From positions 1 to 33,744 of the forward strand of contig MDLF01000097.1 in assembly GCA_001730095.1 (NCBI GenBank): a DNA stretch of 33,744 bases. The letters are read 5' to 3'. Within the stretch, counting starts at the first letter, position 1, and each line of letters starts with the position of its first letter. Positions 1-7,082 of the stretch are shown in pieces. Both the position numbers and the translations under genes were made by a program. The stretch comes from Rhodobacteraceae bacterium (ex Bugula neritina AB1). GTDB lineage: Bacteria; Pseudomonadota; Alphaproteobacteria; Rhodobacterales; Rhodobacteraceae. The notes beneath the pieces are model-generated. The model did no database searches. It had not been told where the DNA came from and saw only the letters and a list, made by a program, of their open reading frames with translations.

Positions 1-35
1 TCTTGCTCATTCTGGCTTCATCCTACTCAGGAGTT

Positions 36-63
36 GAAGCCGCCGGAAAACCCGGTGCGGTTC
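36..63 (-). terminator. Imperfect hairpin just after the RTX gene
   Basis: GAAGCCGCCGG and CCCGGTGCGGTTC can fold into an interrupted hairpin around an AAAA loop, a few bases beyond the stop codon at 70. There is no T-tract after it on the minus strand, so termination here is only a possibility. Confidence 0.2.
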
Positions 64-69
64 AATCTG

Positions 70-3000
70 CTAGAAGATGAAGTCCTCTTCCTCAAGCTCT
101 TCCTCGGACTGGATCATAAGCAACCGAGACGCATCTCCTAAGTCGATATCGAGTGTGGTTGTTCCATCAGTGAAGCTAAGAGCTGCCATGAGCTCTTGCG
201 GGGTTTCGAATACAGATCCGAATGCTGAGACATCAATTTGATCTGCTTCGGCATTTTGCCCGAAGTCAGTGATCTGCAACGTGCCGGCTTCGGCCGTCAC
301 CTGAAAGATATCGTCACCTGCCCCGCCGACCAAGGTATCGTCGCCACCGCTTGCGATCAAAAGATCATTGCCTGCGCCGCCGTCCAGCAGGTTGTTTTCC
401 GCATTGCCAGTCAAACTGTCGGCGCCACTGCCGCCCAGAATGTTTTCGATACCATCATAGCTGTTGCCGTATTGGTCGGTTCCTGCGGTCAAATCGACAG
501 CAAACCCGAAAGTGCTGACAGTCGAATTCGCAATATCATAGGTGTCATTGCCTGCCCCGCCGATAAAGACATCGCCCGTACCATCGTCATAGCCGGCCCG
601 CAGCGTGTCATCGCCGTCGCCGCCGTTCAGCGTGTCTTTGCCGTCCAGGCCGTCCAGCAGGTTGTTTTCCGCATCACCAGTCAAACTGTCAGCGCCACTG
701 CCGCCCAGAATGTTTTCGATGCCATCATAGATGTTGCCGTATTGGTCGGTTCCGGCGGTCAGGTCGATTTCAAACCCGAATGTGCTGACAGCAGAATTCG
801 CAATATCATAGGTGTCATTGCCTGCCCCGCCAATGAAGACATCGCCCGTACCATCGTCATAGCCGGCCCGCAGCGTGTCATCGCCGTCGCCGCCGTTCAG
901 CGTGTCTTTGCCGTCCAGGCCGTCGAGCAGATCATCTCCCGCGCCGCCGATCAGTTCATCTGCGCCCGCGCCTCCTGTCAGGACCAGATCCACCACCACG
1001 GGGGGCGTGTCAGTCTCTTGCCATTCTTCGATCAGTGCCGTCAGGCTTCCATCCGGATCATCGACAGGCATCTGCCCCGGCAAATCAGCGGCAAAGGACG
1101 CGAAGTTCGGCAGCCAATGGCCAGGGCCAACGCTTGCTGCCATTTCGGGCGCATATGTTTCGGTCCATTCTATGATATTGGTGTAGGCATCATAAAAGGC
1201 TGGGTTCTGGGTCTCTTCAAACAGAGCCCAATAGCCATAGGCTGACGAGATTGCGATCCCCGCCGAATGGGAGAACCCGACACCAGCGTCCAACCGCGCC
1301 CCTTCGGTATCCAGAAGCGAATCAAGCGACCCGTCTGTCACACTTTCCAACATCTGATCGTGAGTGGTCTGAAACAATTCCGTATCCGTGGAGCCGGCAA
1401 TCACTTGGGAATAGGCCGACAGGGACAGGGACGAAAAGAAGTCGCCTTCAGCGATTGAAGTGTTGCCATTCACATTCGTGTCGGCCTGAATTTGGTCAAA
1501 CAACTGCAGATACCGGCTTTCGGCATCGGCGTCGCCCTGATGTTGGGCATATTGGATGAGGTTCGCGATCTTCCAGTTTGCGTCGTTATAGGAACCCGCC
1601 CCCTGATCCGATGTGCCGCTTGCAAGCTGAGACGTCAGATCGGCCTCAAGCTCATCAGCAAAATGCGCGCCGGCAGGAGCCAGATTGTCGATGCCATTGT
1701 CCTGCAACTTGGTGTCAAGCTTCAACAACCATGCCCAGCCATAGGGATCGTTGAAATTCAGATCGATCTCTCCCTGAACATCTTCGGGCGCAAAACGCGC
1801 GTCGGCAAAGGCCTGCAAACCCGCCTGATCCCCCGAGGCTTCATAAGCCGCGACATTGGCCAGATGCGCGTGGACACTGGAATGCCAATCAATCGATCCA
1901 TCGAAGATAGGCGCGTCACTGTTGCCTTGGCCATCGATGTAGCTATCGGCAGCGGCGTCGAAAACATTGAGCAAATCAGCGTCGACTTCGCCGTTTAAAT
2001 AGAGGGCCGCATCGACAGGATCTGTGGGATCTGTGGGGGGCTCAGGGTCAACGGGATCAGAGCTGAGGTCTTGCCACACGGCTTCCGTTTCGCTGACCAC
2101 CAGTTCGATGTCCTGACGGCTGACTTCGGCGCCAGCCGCGTCCGTACCAACAATCGAGACCTCATAAATGTGGTCGCGGTCCGTGTCCCAGACCTGTTCA
2201 AAGTTGGGTGTGAACCAGTCTTGAAAGGAAACATCGCCGGTCTCGGGATCGATCACAAAAACGCCTGCGTCTTCGCCGACAAGCGCGTAGCTTACGCCAT
2301 CAACGTTGGGGCCGGCAAAGCTGTCGTCTTCGGTTTCCGGATCAATAGGGTCTGTCCCGTCGCCGCCATCAGAGGGTCCGTCGGCCACCGCCTCTTGCCA
2401 CACGGCATCCGTTTCGCTGACCACCAGTTCGATGTCCTGACGGCTGACTTCGGCGCCAGCCGCGTCCGTACCAACAATCGAGACCTCATAAACATGGTCG
2501 CGGTCCATGTCCCAGACTTCATCGTAGTTTGGCGTGAACCAGTTCTGAAAGGAGACATCGCCGGTCTCGGGATCGATCACAAATACCCCGGTGTCCTGGC
2601 CGACAAGCACATAAGACACGCCATCGGCATTCTCGCCGGCAAAGACACCTTCGCCCGGTTCGCCATTGCCTGTGTCATCTCCACCGCCAGAACCATCGGG
2701 GTCTTCGCCCGAGACTGCGTCGCGCCAGACGGCGTCGGTTTCACTGACGACAAGTTCAAGATGTTGCTGGCTGACTTCGACACCATTTGCATCAGTACCG
2801 ACGACAGACACTTCGTAAACATGATCACGATCCTCGTCCCAGACCTGATAATAGTTGGGCGTGAACCAGCTCTGATAGGCCACATCCCCCGTCGCGGGAT
2901 CCACCACGAACAGATCTGCATCAGCACCAGAGAGCGTATAGAGTGTGGCATCGCCGCCGTCTGAGATGCCGTCACCACCGTCTGTTCCGCCAACGGTGTC

Positions 3001-4299
3001 ATCGCCGGCGCCGCCGGTCAGCGTTTCCTCACCGATCAAATCGCCCGTCTCGGCATCGCGCCAGGACACGTCTGTCTGTGTGACCACAAGATTGAGATTG
3101 CTGCGGTCAATTTCGGCCCCCGCCGCGTCACGCTCGACAACGGACACTTCATATGTGTGGTCCCCATTGGCATCCCAGACCTGACTGTATTGGGGCGTAA
3201 ACCACTCGATGTTGGAGAGCGTGCCATTGTCCGGATCAATGATGAAGTAGCCTGCGTCCGGCCCTTCAAGTACAAAGGTGTCGAGGCTGGTATCGTCTGA
3301 CGCGTCGCCACCACCACTCGGGTCCTCGCCGCCGCCGAACACTTCTGGGCCTTCGCCCGTGTCCGTTCCTGTCAGTGTCCCGGACAGGCCAAGGTCCGCC
3401 GCGCTCAGCGGTGTTTCATGCTGGATGACAACCACCAAAGTGCCGCCTGTGACGTCGAGGTTCAGGGTGCTTTGATAAGGACCATATGTCATCTGGGCAG
3501 AAACGGACTCAGCCGTTTCATAGCCTGCAATCGCGGTCAGATCGATCTGGTCCGCTGCGCCATTGGCGCCAAAATCTGTAATAAGCACAGTCCCCGGCAC
3601 GTCTTGCAGCAGGAACACATCGTCGCCCTCGCCGCCCGACACGATATCGTTGTCTCCGCCCCCAGACAGGGTATCATTGCCGGCACCGCCGGACAGAACG
3701 TCATCGCCGGACCCGCCCAAAAGCGTGTCATCGCCAACCCCCGCGTTCATCGTATCATTGCCCGCCCCGCCTTCGGCATAGAAGGATGAGCCGGCAAAGG
3801 CGCCGTCTACAAAGTCATTGCCTGCATCCATGAAGATACGGTCAGAATCTTCACGTCTGCCGATAAAGGCCAGATCATTTCCGTCGCCAGCGTGGATCTC
3901 ATCATTGCCCTGACTGCCGGCCAAAGTGTCGTTGCCTACGCCGCCGTAAATTGTGTCGGTCCCCACAGAGCCGATCAAATGGTCATCGCCCTCGCGGCCA
4001 TAAATCAGATCATCCCCGTCACGACCAAAAACATGATCGTTGCCAGCCCCGGTATCGATCAGGTCATTGCCATAAAGGCCCTCGATCTCGTCGTCGCCTT
4101 CGCCACCTATCAACGTGTCATCACCATGGCCGCCGCGCAGCGTGTCATTCCCATTGCCGCCGACAAGTGAATCCGCCCCCAGATCGCCAACAAGACTGTC
4201 GTTGCCGTCACCGCCAAACAAAGTGTCAGCCCCGTCTGTCCCCAAAATCGTATCGCTGTCTGGGCTCCCGAAAACGGGCTCTTCTGGATCAACTGGCAT
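70..4299 (-). CDS. Modular RTX calcium-binding type I-secreted protein with DUF2891-like domain
   Basis: Large acidic extracellular protein of about 1409 residues. The modules seen are as follows. Residues about 15-230 hold glycine/aspartate nonapeptide repeats (GGxGxDxLxG), followed by an LITDFG segment. Residues about 335-745 hold four cadherin-like repeats (DPxTGDV, WFTPNY, HVYEVSxVGTDAxG). Residues about 770-1080 form an alpha-helical domain with DWHSSVHAH, DPYGWAWLLKL and GHWLPNFASFA, which I read as DUF2891-like. Residues about 1105-1335 are a second RTX block with a 90-residue duplication. The C-terminus is acidic and ends in DFIF, as in ABC-exported (TolC-dependent) RTX proteins. No Sec signal peptide is seen. 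The ATG at 4299 is chosen because GGAG lies 8 nt upstream; a GTG at 4335 is possible but has no ribosome-binding site. No type I secretion transporter genes are in the window. Function is unknown: a surface or adhesive protein, possibly enzymatic through the central domain. Confidence 0.85.
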   Translation of the reverse strand: MPVDPEEPVFGSPDSDTILGTDGADTLFGGDGNDSLVGDLGADSLVGGNGNDTLRGGHGDDTLIGGEGDDEIEGLYGNDLIDTGAGNDHVFGRDGDDLIYGREGDDHLIGSVGTDTIYGGVGNDTLAGSQGNDEIHAGDGNDLAFIGRREDSDRIFMDAGNDFVDGAFAGSSFYAEGGAGNDTMNAGVGDDTLLGGSGDDVLSGGAGNDTLSGGGDNDIVSGGEGDDVFLLQDVPGTVLITDFGANGAADQIDLTAIAGYETAESVSAQMTYGPYQSTLNLDVTGGTLVVVIQHETPLSAADLGLSGTLTGTDTGEGPEVFGGGEDPSGGGDASDDTSLDTFVLEGPDAGYFIIDPDNGTLSNIEWFTPQYSQVWDANGDHTYEVSVVERDAAGAEIDRSNLNLVVTQTDVSWRDAETGDLIGEETLTGGAGDDTVGGTDGGDGISDGGDATLYTLSGADADLFVVDPATGDVAYQSWFTPNYYQVWDEDRDHVYEVSVVGTDANGVEVSQQHLELVVSETDAVWRDAVSGEDPDGSGGGDDTGNGEPGEGVFAGENADGVSYVLVGQDTGVFVIDPETGDVSFQNWFTPNYDEVWDMDRDHVYEVSIVGTDAAGAEVSRQDIELVVSETDAVWQEAVADGPSDGGDGTDPIDPETEDDSFAGPNVDGVSYALVGEDAGVFVIDPETGDVSFQDWFTPNFEQVWDTDRDHIYEVSIVGTDAAGAEVSRQDIELVVSETEAVWQDLSSDPVDPEPPTDPTDPVDAALYLNGEVDADLLNVFDAAADSYIDGQGNSDAPIFDGSIDWHSSVHAHLANVAAYEASGDQAGLQAFADARFAPEDVQGEIDLNFNDPYGWAWLLKLDTKLQDNGIDNLAPAGAHFADELEADLTSQLASGTSDQGAGSYNDANWKIANLIQYAQHQGDADAESRYLQLFDQIQADTNVNGNTSIAEGDFFSSLSLSAYSQVIAGSTDTELFQTTHDQMLESVTDGSLDSLLDTEGARLDAGVGFSHSAGIAISSAYGYWALFEETQNPAFYDAYTNIIEWTETYAPEMAASVGPGHWLPNFASFAADLPGQMPVDDPDGSLTALIEEWQETDTPPVVVDLVLTGGAGADELIGGAGDDLLDGLDGKDTLNGGDGDDTLRAGYDDGTGDVFIGGAGNDTYDIANSAVSTFGFEIDLTAGTDQYGNIYDGIENILGGSGADSLTGDAENNLLDGLDGKDTLNGGDGDDTLRAGYDDGTGDVFIGGAGNDTYDIANSTVSTFGFAVDLTAGTDQYGNSYDGIENILGGSGADSLTGNAENNLLDGGAGNDLLIASGGDDTLVGGAGDDIFQVTAEAGTLQITDFGQNAEADQIDVSAFGSVFETPQELMAALSFTDGTTTLDIDLGDASRLLMIQSEEELEEEDFIF
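385..924 (-). repeat. 270-bp tandem duplication inside the RTX gene
   Basis: Two consecutive 270-bp units (385-654 and 655-924) are nearly identical, differing at roughly 15-20 positions. Each encodes the same 90 residues: an RTX nonapeptide cluster (DTLNGGDGDDTLRAG), a GNDTYDIANS segment and a DQYGN/YDGIENILGG segment. The near identity at the DNA level, including third positions, suggests a recent in-frame duplication. Confidence 0.9.
2071..2718 (-). repeat. 324-bp tandem repeat pair encoding cadherin-like modules 3 and 4
   Basis: The segment starting TTGCCACACGGC at 2071 recurs at 2395, a 324-bp (108-codon) period, with long identical stretches. Modules 1 and 2 of the same family lie at about 2720-2965 and 3050-3295 and are clearly diverged. 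Each module has a DxGVFVIDPETGDVSF-type strand, a WFTPN segment, a D-rich turn before HxYEVS, and a final SETxAVW strand. The pair probably arose by unequal recombination more recently than the other modules. Confidence 0.85.
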
Positions 4300-4317
4300 G
4301 CATGCTACTCCGGCACT

Positions 4318-4337
4318 AAGTGACCCAGGAGTCACTT
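4318..4337. promoter_or_regulatory. 7-bp perfect inverted repeat in the RTX gene leader
   Basis: AAGTGAC (4318-4324) and GTCACTT (4331-4337) are exact inverted repeats around CCAGGA, 18 bp upstream of the preferred ATG at 4299. The repeat overlaps the alternative GTG start at 4335. It could be a protein operator or a small RNA hairpin affecting translation. No family of regulator is indicated. Confidence 0.35.
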
Positions 4338-4725
4338 CTAAAACTGGTTCTCTGAGTAACAGACAATGATTGTGAGCCTATCCATTCGTGGCATTTGCCC
4401 AGTTTTTAACAAAAATTGACCCGAAATTGCGCCCAATGTGAAAGGGCTCTCAATTCTGTCGTCAAATTGAAAACAGTACTCCGCGCTGGCGGTGTTGCGC
4501 CCCCCCCTCTAGGCCTCCCTCCCCCGTCACTCCTGAACTTAGGCGACGCGGACGATCTCCAAGAGACTGTTTGCTCAGGTGGGTTGCCAGATCATCACGG
4601 TTTTCGCTGCGCCATGCCCCACGGCCAGCGCGCCGGAAGCCCTGGCAGCCATCAAAGTGGCGGCCTTTGCACCATGGCGTTCAGTACCACTTGTCCAATG
4701 TGAAAACCCGGGGATGGACCGCCTT

Positions 4726-4741
4726 TAAAAGAGCTCTTTTA
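4726..4741. promoter_or_regulatory. 16-bp perfect palindrome TAAAAGAGCTCTTTTA
   Basis: An uninterrupted palindrome in an otherwise gene-free, GC-richer stretch, about 135 bp past the end of the Lrp gene. As RNA it would have no loop, so a dimeric DNA-binding-protein site is more likely than a terminator. No regulated gene is obvious. Confidence 0.3.
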
Positions 4742-4875
4742 TGGAGCAACGAACCGGACAGGTGTTGCTGCCGCAGGCAGTTGCCCACAAAGCATTTGCT
4801 GCCTGGCACACAGCGACCAGTATGTCTGACGACTGCCCGATCACCCGTGCGCCCTGCCATCAGGGATTTGCCGCT

Positions 4876-5340
4876 CTACAATTTCAGGGGGCGTTGCTCT
4901 GCAATGGTTTCCATCGAAAAGTAAGAGGTCACAGAGTCGAGTTCCACAGAGGAAATGAGGCGCTGGTACACACGGTCATAGCTGTTCATATCGGCAGTAA
5001 TGACTTTGGCCATATAATCATAGTCGCCGCTGATCCGGAAGAAATCCACCACTTCGGGAATGTTCAGCACGGCCCGGCGCAGTTCCTTTAGCCAGTCCGC
5101 AGAATGGTGGCGGGTGCGGATAAGCACAAAAACAACCAGCTCCATGCCGATCTTGTCACGGCTCACCTTGATGGTCGAGCCATTGATCACACCTGCAGCG
5201 GTCAGGCTTTGCAGGCGGCGCCAGCACGCATTTTGCGACAGGCCGACCTGGTCAGCCAGCTCCCTTTGAGACAGCGATCCGTCTACCTGAAGGGCATTCA
5301 GGATATCCCTGTCTTTCTGATCTAATTTTCCCCCACTCAT
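4876..5340 (-). CDS. Lrp/AsnC family transcriptional regulator
   Basis: A DNA-binding regulator of 154 residues, the normal length for the family. Residues 5-65 form the N-terminal AsnC-type helix-turn-helix (LDQKDRDILNALQ, LSQRELADQVGLSQNACWRR). Residues about 70-150 form the RAM/ligand-sensing domain, with the typical VVDFFRISGDYDYMAKV core. The ATG at 5340 is preferred over one at 5376 because GGAGG lies 10 nt upstream and the family usually begins just before the HTH. It is divergent from the PLP enzyme at 5435, with 94 bp between the starts. Such local Lrp proteins usually control the divergent gene in response to an amino acid, so the neighbouring enzyme is the predicted target (inference). 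Confidence 0.93.
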   Translation of the reverse strand: MSGGKLDQKDRDILNALQVDGSLSQRELADQVGLSQNACWRRLQSLTAAGVINGSTIKVSRDKIGMELVVFVLIRTRHHSADWLKELRRAVLNIPEVVDFFRISGDYDYMAKVITADMNSYDRVYQRLISSVELDSVTSYFSMETIAEQRPLKL

Positions 5341-5371
5341 GTTGTCAAATCCTCCATATTTTCTGAACTTA

Positions 5372-5403
5372 TGCAATTAAAAAGATCAAATTTTGCAAAG
5401 ATC
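5372..5403. promoter_or_regulatory. AT-rich candidate Lrp-type operator in the divergent promoter
   Basis: Between the two divergent starts lies an AT-rich patch in GC-rich surroundings. It contains TGCAA (5372-5376) inverted against TTGCA (5393-5397), the palindrome TTTGCAAA (5392-5399), and two direct copies of AAAGATC at 5381 and 5397, 16 bp apart. This fits the degenerate, phased AT-rich sites bound by Lrp/AsnC proteins. It is inference from position and composition. Confidence 0.4.
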
Positions 5404-5434
5404 TTGGGGTAAGATTCCCGTAGGAGGTCCCAAC

Positions 5435-6874
5435 ATGTCTATCGAAGTTTTCCGGAACGCGCTGAAATCCGGCGATGTTGTCAAATCAGTCCGCGAGGGC
5501 ATCATCGGCGATGGCGTCAAGATCCCGGGGCTGTTCGGCGAGGTTCCGCTGACCTATGCCGATTACGTCGCCTCCGGCCGCGCCCTGGCCCAGGTCGAAG
5601 ACTATGTGCGCGAACATGTCCTGCCTTATTATGCCAACAGCCACACTGAGGCCTCCTATTGCGGTCAGTACATCACCCGGCTCCGGGCTGCGGCGCGGGC
5701 GGAAATTTCTCGTCTGACACAGGCCGATGACGGCTGCTCCGTGATCTTCACCGGCTCAGGCGCAACTGCAGGTCTTAATCGTCTGGTCGGGCTGTTCGGT
5801 GTGAACAAAGCAAGGAGAGCTGTGGTTTTCATCGGCCCTTATGAACATCATTCCAACATCCTGCCCTGGCGCGAAAGCAACGCGACCGTCGTCGAGGTTC
5901 CCGAAACCCCCGAAGGTGGTCCAAATCTGGAAGCGCTGGAAGCGGCGTTGATTGACCATCAGGACGCAGATGTAAAGATTGGCAGCTTTTCGGCGGCCTC
6001 GAATGTGACCGGCGTCATCACCCAGCCGGACGAGGTGACGCGGCTGCTGAAAAAGCACGGCGCCCTTTCCGTTTGGGACTATGCAGGCGGCGCCCCTTAC
6101 CTGCCAATCGATATGAACCCGGCGCCCGACTGCCGCAAGGACGCGGCTGTGGTCTCCCCGCATAAGTTCCCGGGCGGCCCCGGTGCAACTGGCGTGCTGA
6201 TCCTCCGCGATGAGGCGGTCGTCAGCCATGTGCCGACCTGGCCGGGCGGCGGCACCGTCACCTTTGTCTCACCGTGGAAACACCATTACACCGGCAGCCT
6301 TGCCGCCCGCGAAGAGGCTGGAACCCCCAATGTAGTCGGCGATATCCGTGCAGCACTGGCGTTTGTCGTCAAAGATGAAATCACCCAGGACTTCATTTCC
6401 AAGCGCGAAGCGGAAATGAACAAAATGGCAATCGAATCCTGGAGCCAGAACCGGCAGCTGGTTCTGCTTGGCACCCAGCATGAACACCGCCTGCCGATCT
6501 TCTCCTTTCTGGTCACACGCAAGGACGGAACCCGGTTTCATCACCAGCTGTTCACCCGCATGCTGAGCGACGTTTACGGCATTCAGGTCCGCGGCGGCTG
6601 TGCCTGCGCAGGCCCTTATGCGCACTCCCTGCTCAACATCGACGCAGACAGGTCCGAAGAACTGTTCTGCGAGCTGCAGCAAGGCAACGAGCTGGAAAAA
6701 CCCGGCTGGGTGCGTCTGAATTTCAGCTATCTGATGAGCGATGAGAAAGTGCGTTACGTCATCGAAAGCGTCAATGCGCTGACCACCCGTCTGGAGGAGC
6801 TGGAACCAAAGTTCAAAGCTGACCCGAAGACTGCCCGCTTTGCTTTCGATACCGATGAGCTCGAAGTGGCCTGA
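5435..6874 (+). CDS. Class V aminotransferase-fold PLP enzyme (cysteine desulfurase-like)
   Basis: A cytoplasmic PLP enzyme of 479 residues. The fold-type I signature is clear: GSGATAGLNRL near the cofactor phosphate site, GPYEHHSNILPWRES, and SPHKFPGGPG with the Schiff-base lysine at K244. A later EEAGTPNVVGDIRAAL segment is typical of the class V/NifS group. C389 and C391 in RGGCACAGPY occupy the place of the desulfurase active-site loop cysteine, which suggests C-S or C-N lyase or desulfurase chemistry. It is longer than SufS/IscS (about 400 residues), and no Suf or Isc genes are nearby. The ATG at 5435 has AGGAGG 7 nt upstream; the in-frame TTG at 5393 is rejected. It is probably controlled by the divergent Lrp/AsnC protein. 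The substrate cannot be assigned. Confidence 0.9.
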   Translation: MSIEVFRNALKSGDVVKSVREGIIGDGVKIPGLFGEVPLTYADYVASGRALAQVEDYVREHVLPYYANSHTEASYCGQYITRLRAAARAEISRLTQADDGCSVIFTGSGATAGLNRLVGLFGVNKARRAVVFIGPYEHHSNILPWRESNATVVEVPETPEGGPNLEALEAALIDHQDADVKIGSFSAASNVTGVITQPDEVTRLLKKHGALSVWDYAGGAPYLPIDMNPAPDCRKDAAVVSPHKFPGGPGATGVLILRDEAVVSHVPTWPGGGTVTFVSPWKHHYTGSLAAREEAGTPNVVGDIRAALAFVVKDEITQDFISKREAEMNKMAIESWSQNRQLVLLGTQHEHRLPIFSFLVTRKDGTRFHHQLFTRMLSDVYGIQVRGGCACAGPYAHSLLNIDADRSEELFCELQQGNELEKPGWVRLNFSYLMSDEKVRYVIESVNALTTRLEELEPKFKADPKTARFAFDTDELEVA

Positions 6875-6894
6875 CCCCGCAGACAAAGACCCAG

Positions 6895-6925
6895 CCTGGC
6901 TGCAGGCACTGCCGCAGCAGCCAGG
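6895..6925 (+). terminator. Hairpin 20 nt after the PLP enzyme gene
   Basis: CCTGGCTGC (6895-6903) pairs perfectly with GCAGCCAGG (6917-6925), a 9-bp GC-rich stem starting 20 nt beyond the stop codon. It has no T-tract, so it is a weak terminator candidate or a 3'-end stabilising hairpin. Confidence 0.3.
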
Positions 6926-7082
6926 TGACGTCCAGCCCCGATGCGAGGATTTGACAGTGCAGGAGCAGCCCCGATTCAACGTGTGCGGCGGTCAGCGCAC
7001 GGTGCCAAATGCCCGCCTGCATGACCGGTCGCCGCTGCCCCCAAGCTCAAAGCCCGCGCTTTTCCAGCTGTGGCTGCAGCCC

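Larger units (their letters stand above)
4300..4875. other. Gene-poor intergenic region between the RTX gene and the Lrp gene
   Basis: About 575 bases with no reading frame that I recognise. It holds the 5' leader of the RTX gene with a 7-bp inverted repeat (4318-4337), AT-rich sequence around 4370-4475 that could carry its promoter, a C-rich pyrimidine run near 4498-4526, and a 16-bp palindrome (4726-4741). Open frames near 4416-4703 and 4571-4924 have Arg/Pro/Ser-rich translations typical of non-coding GC-rich DNA. The region may be decayed coding sequence, but no family is recognisable. Confidence 0.5.

Noticed and set aside
1-69. Possible group II intron or transposon remnant at the left edge (GAAGCCG...CGGTTC hairpin)
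   Set aside because: Only a loose resemblance over about 30 bases, with no reverse transcriptase or transposase sequence. A gene-end hairpin explains it as well.
238-1245. Long plus-strand open frame (335 codons) opposite the RTX gene
   Set aside because: It is an antisense shadow of the repeat-coding strand. Its translation repeats with the RTX period and resembles no protein.
70-4299. CRISPR-like regular repetition
   Set aside because: The periodicity comes from codons for RTX nonapeptides and cadherin-like modules. There are no constant repeats with variable spacers.
4416-4924. Overlapping open frames in the gap before the Lrp gene
   Set aside because: There is no ribosome-binding site, the translations are Arg/Pro/Ser-rich, and the second runs into the Lrp gene antisense. 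No family was recognised.
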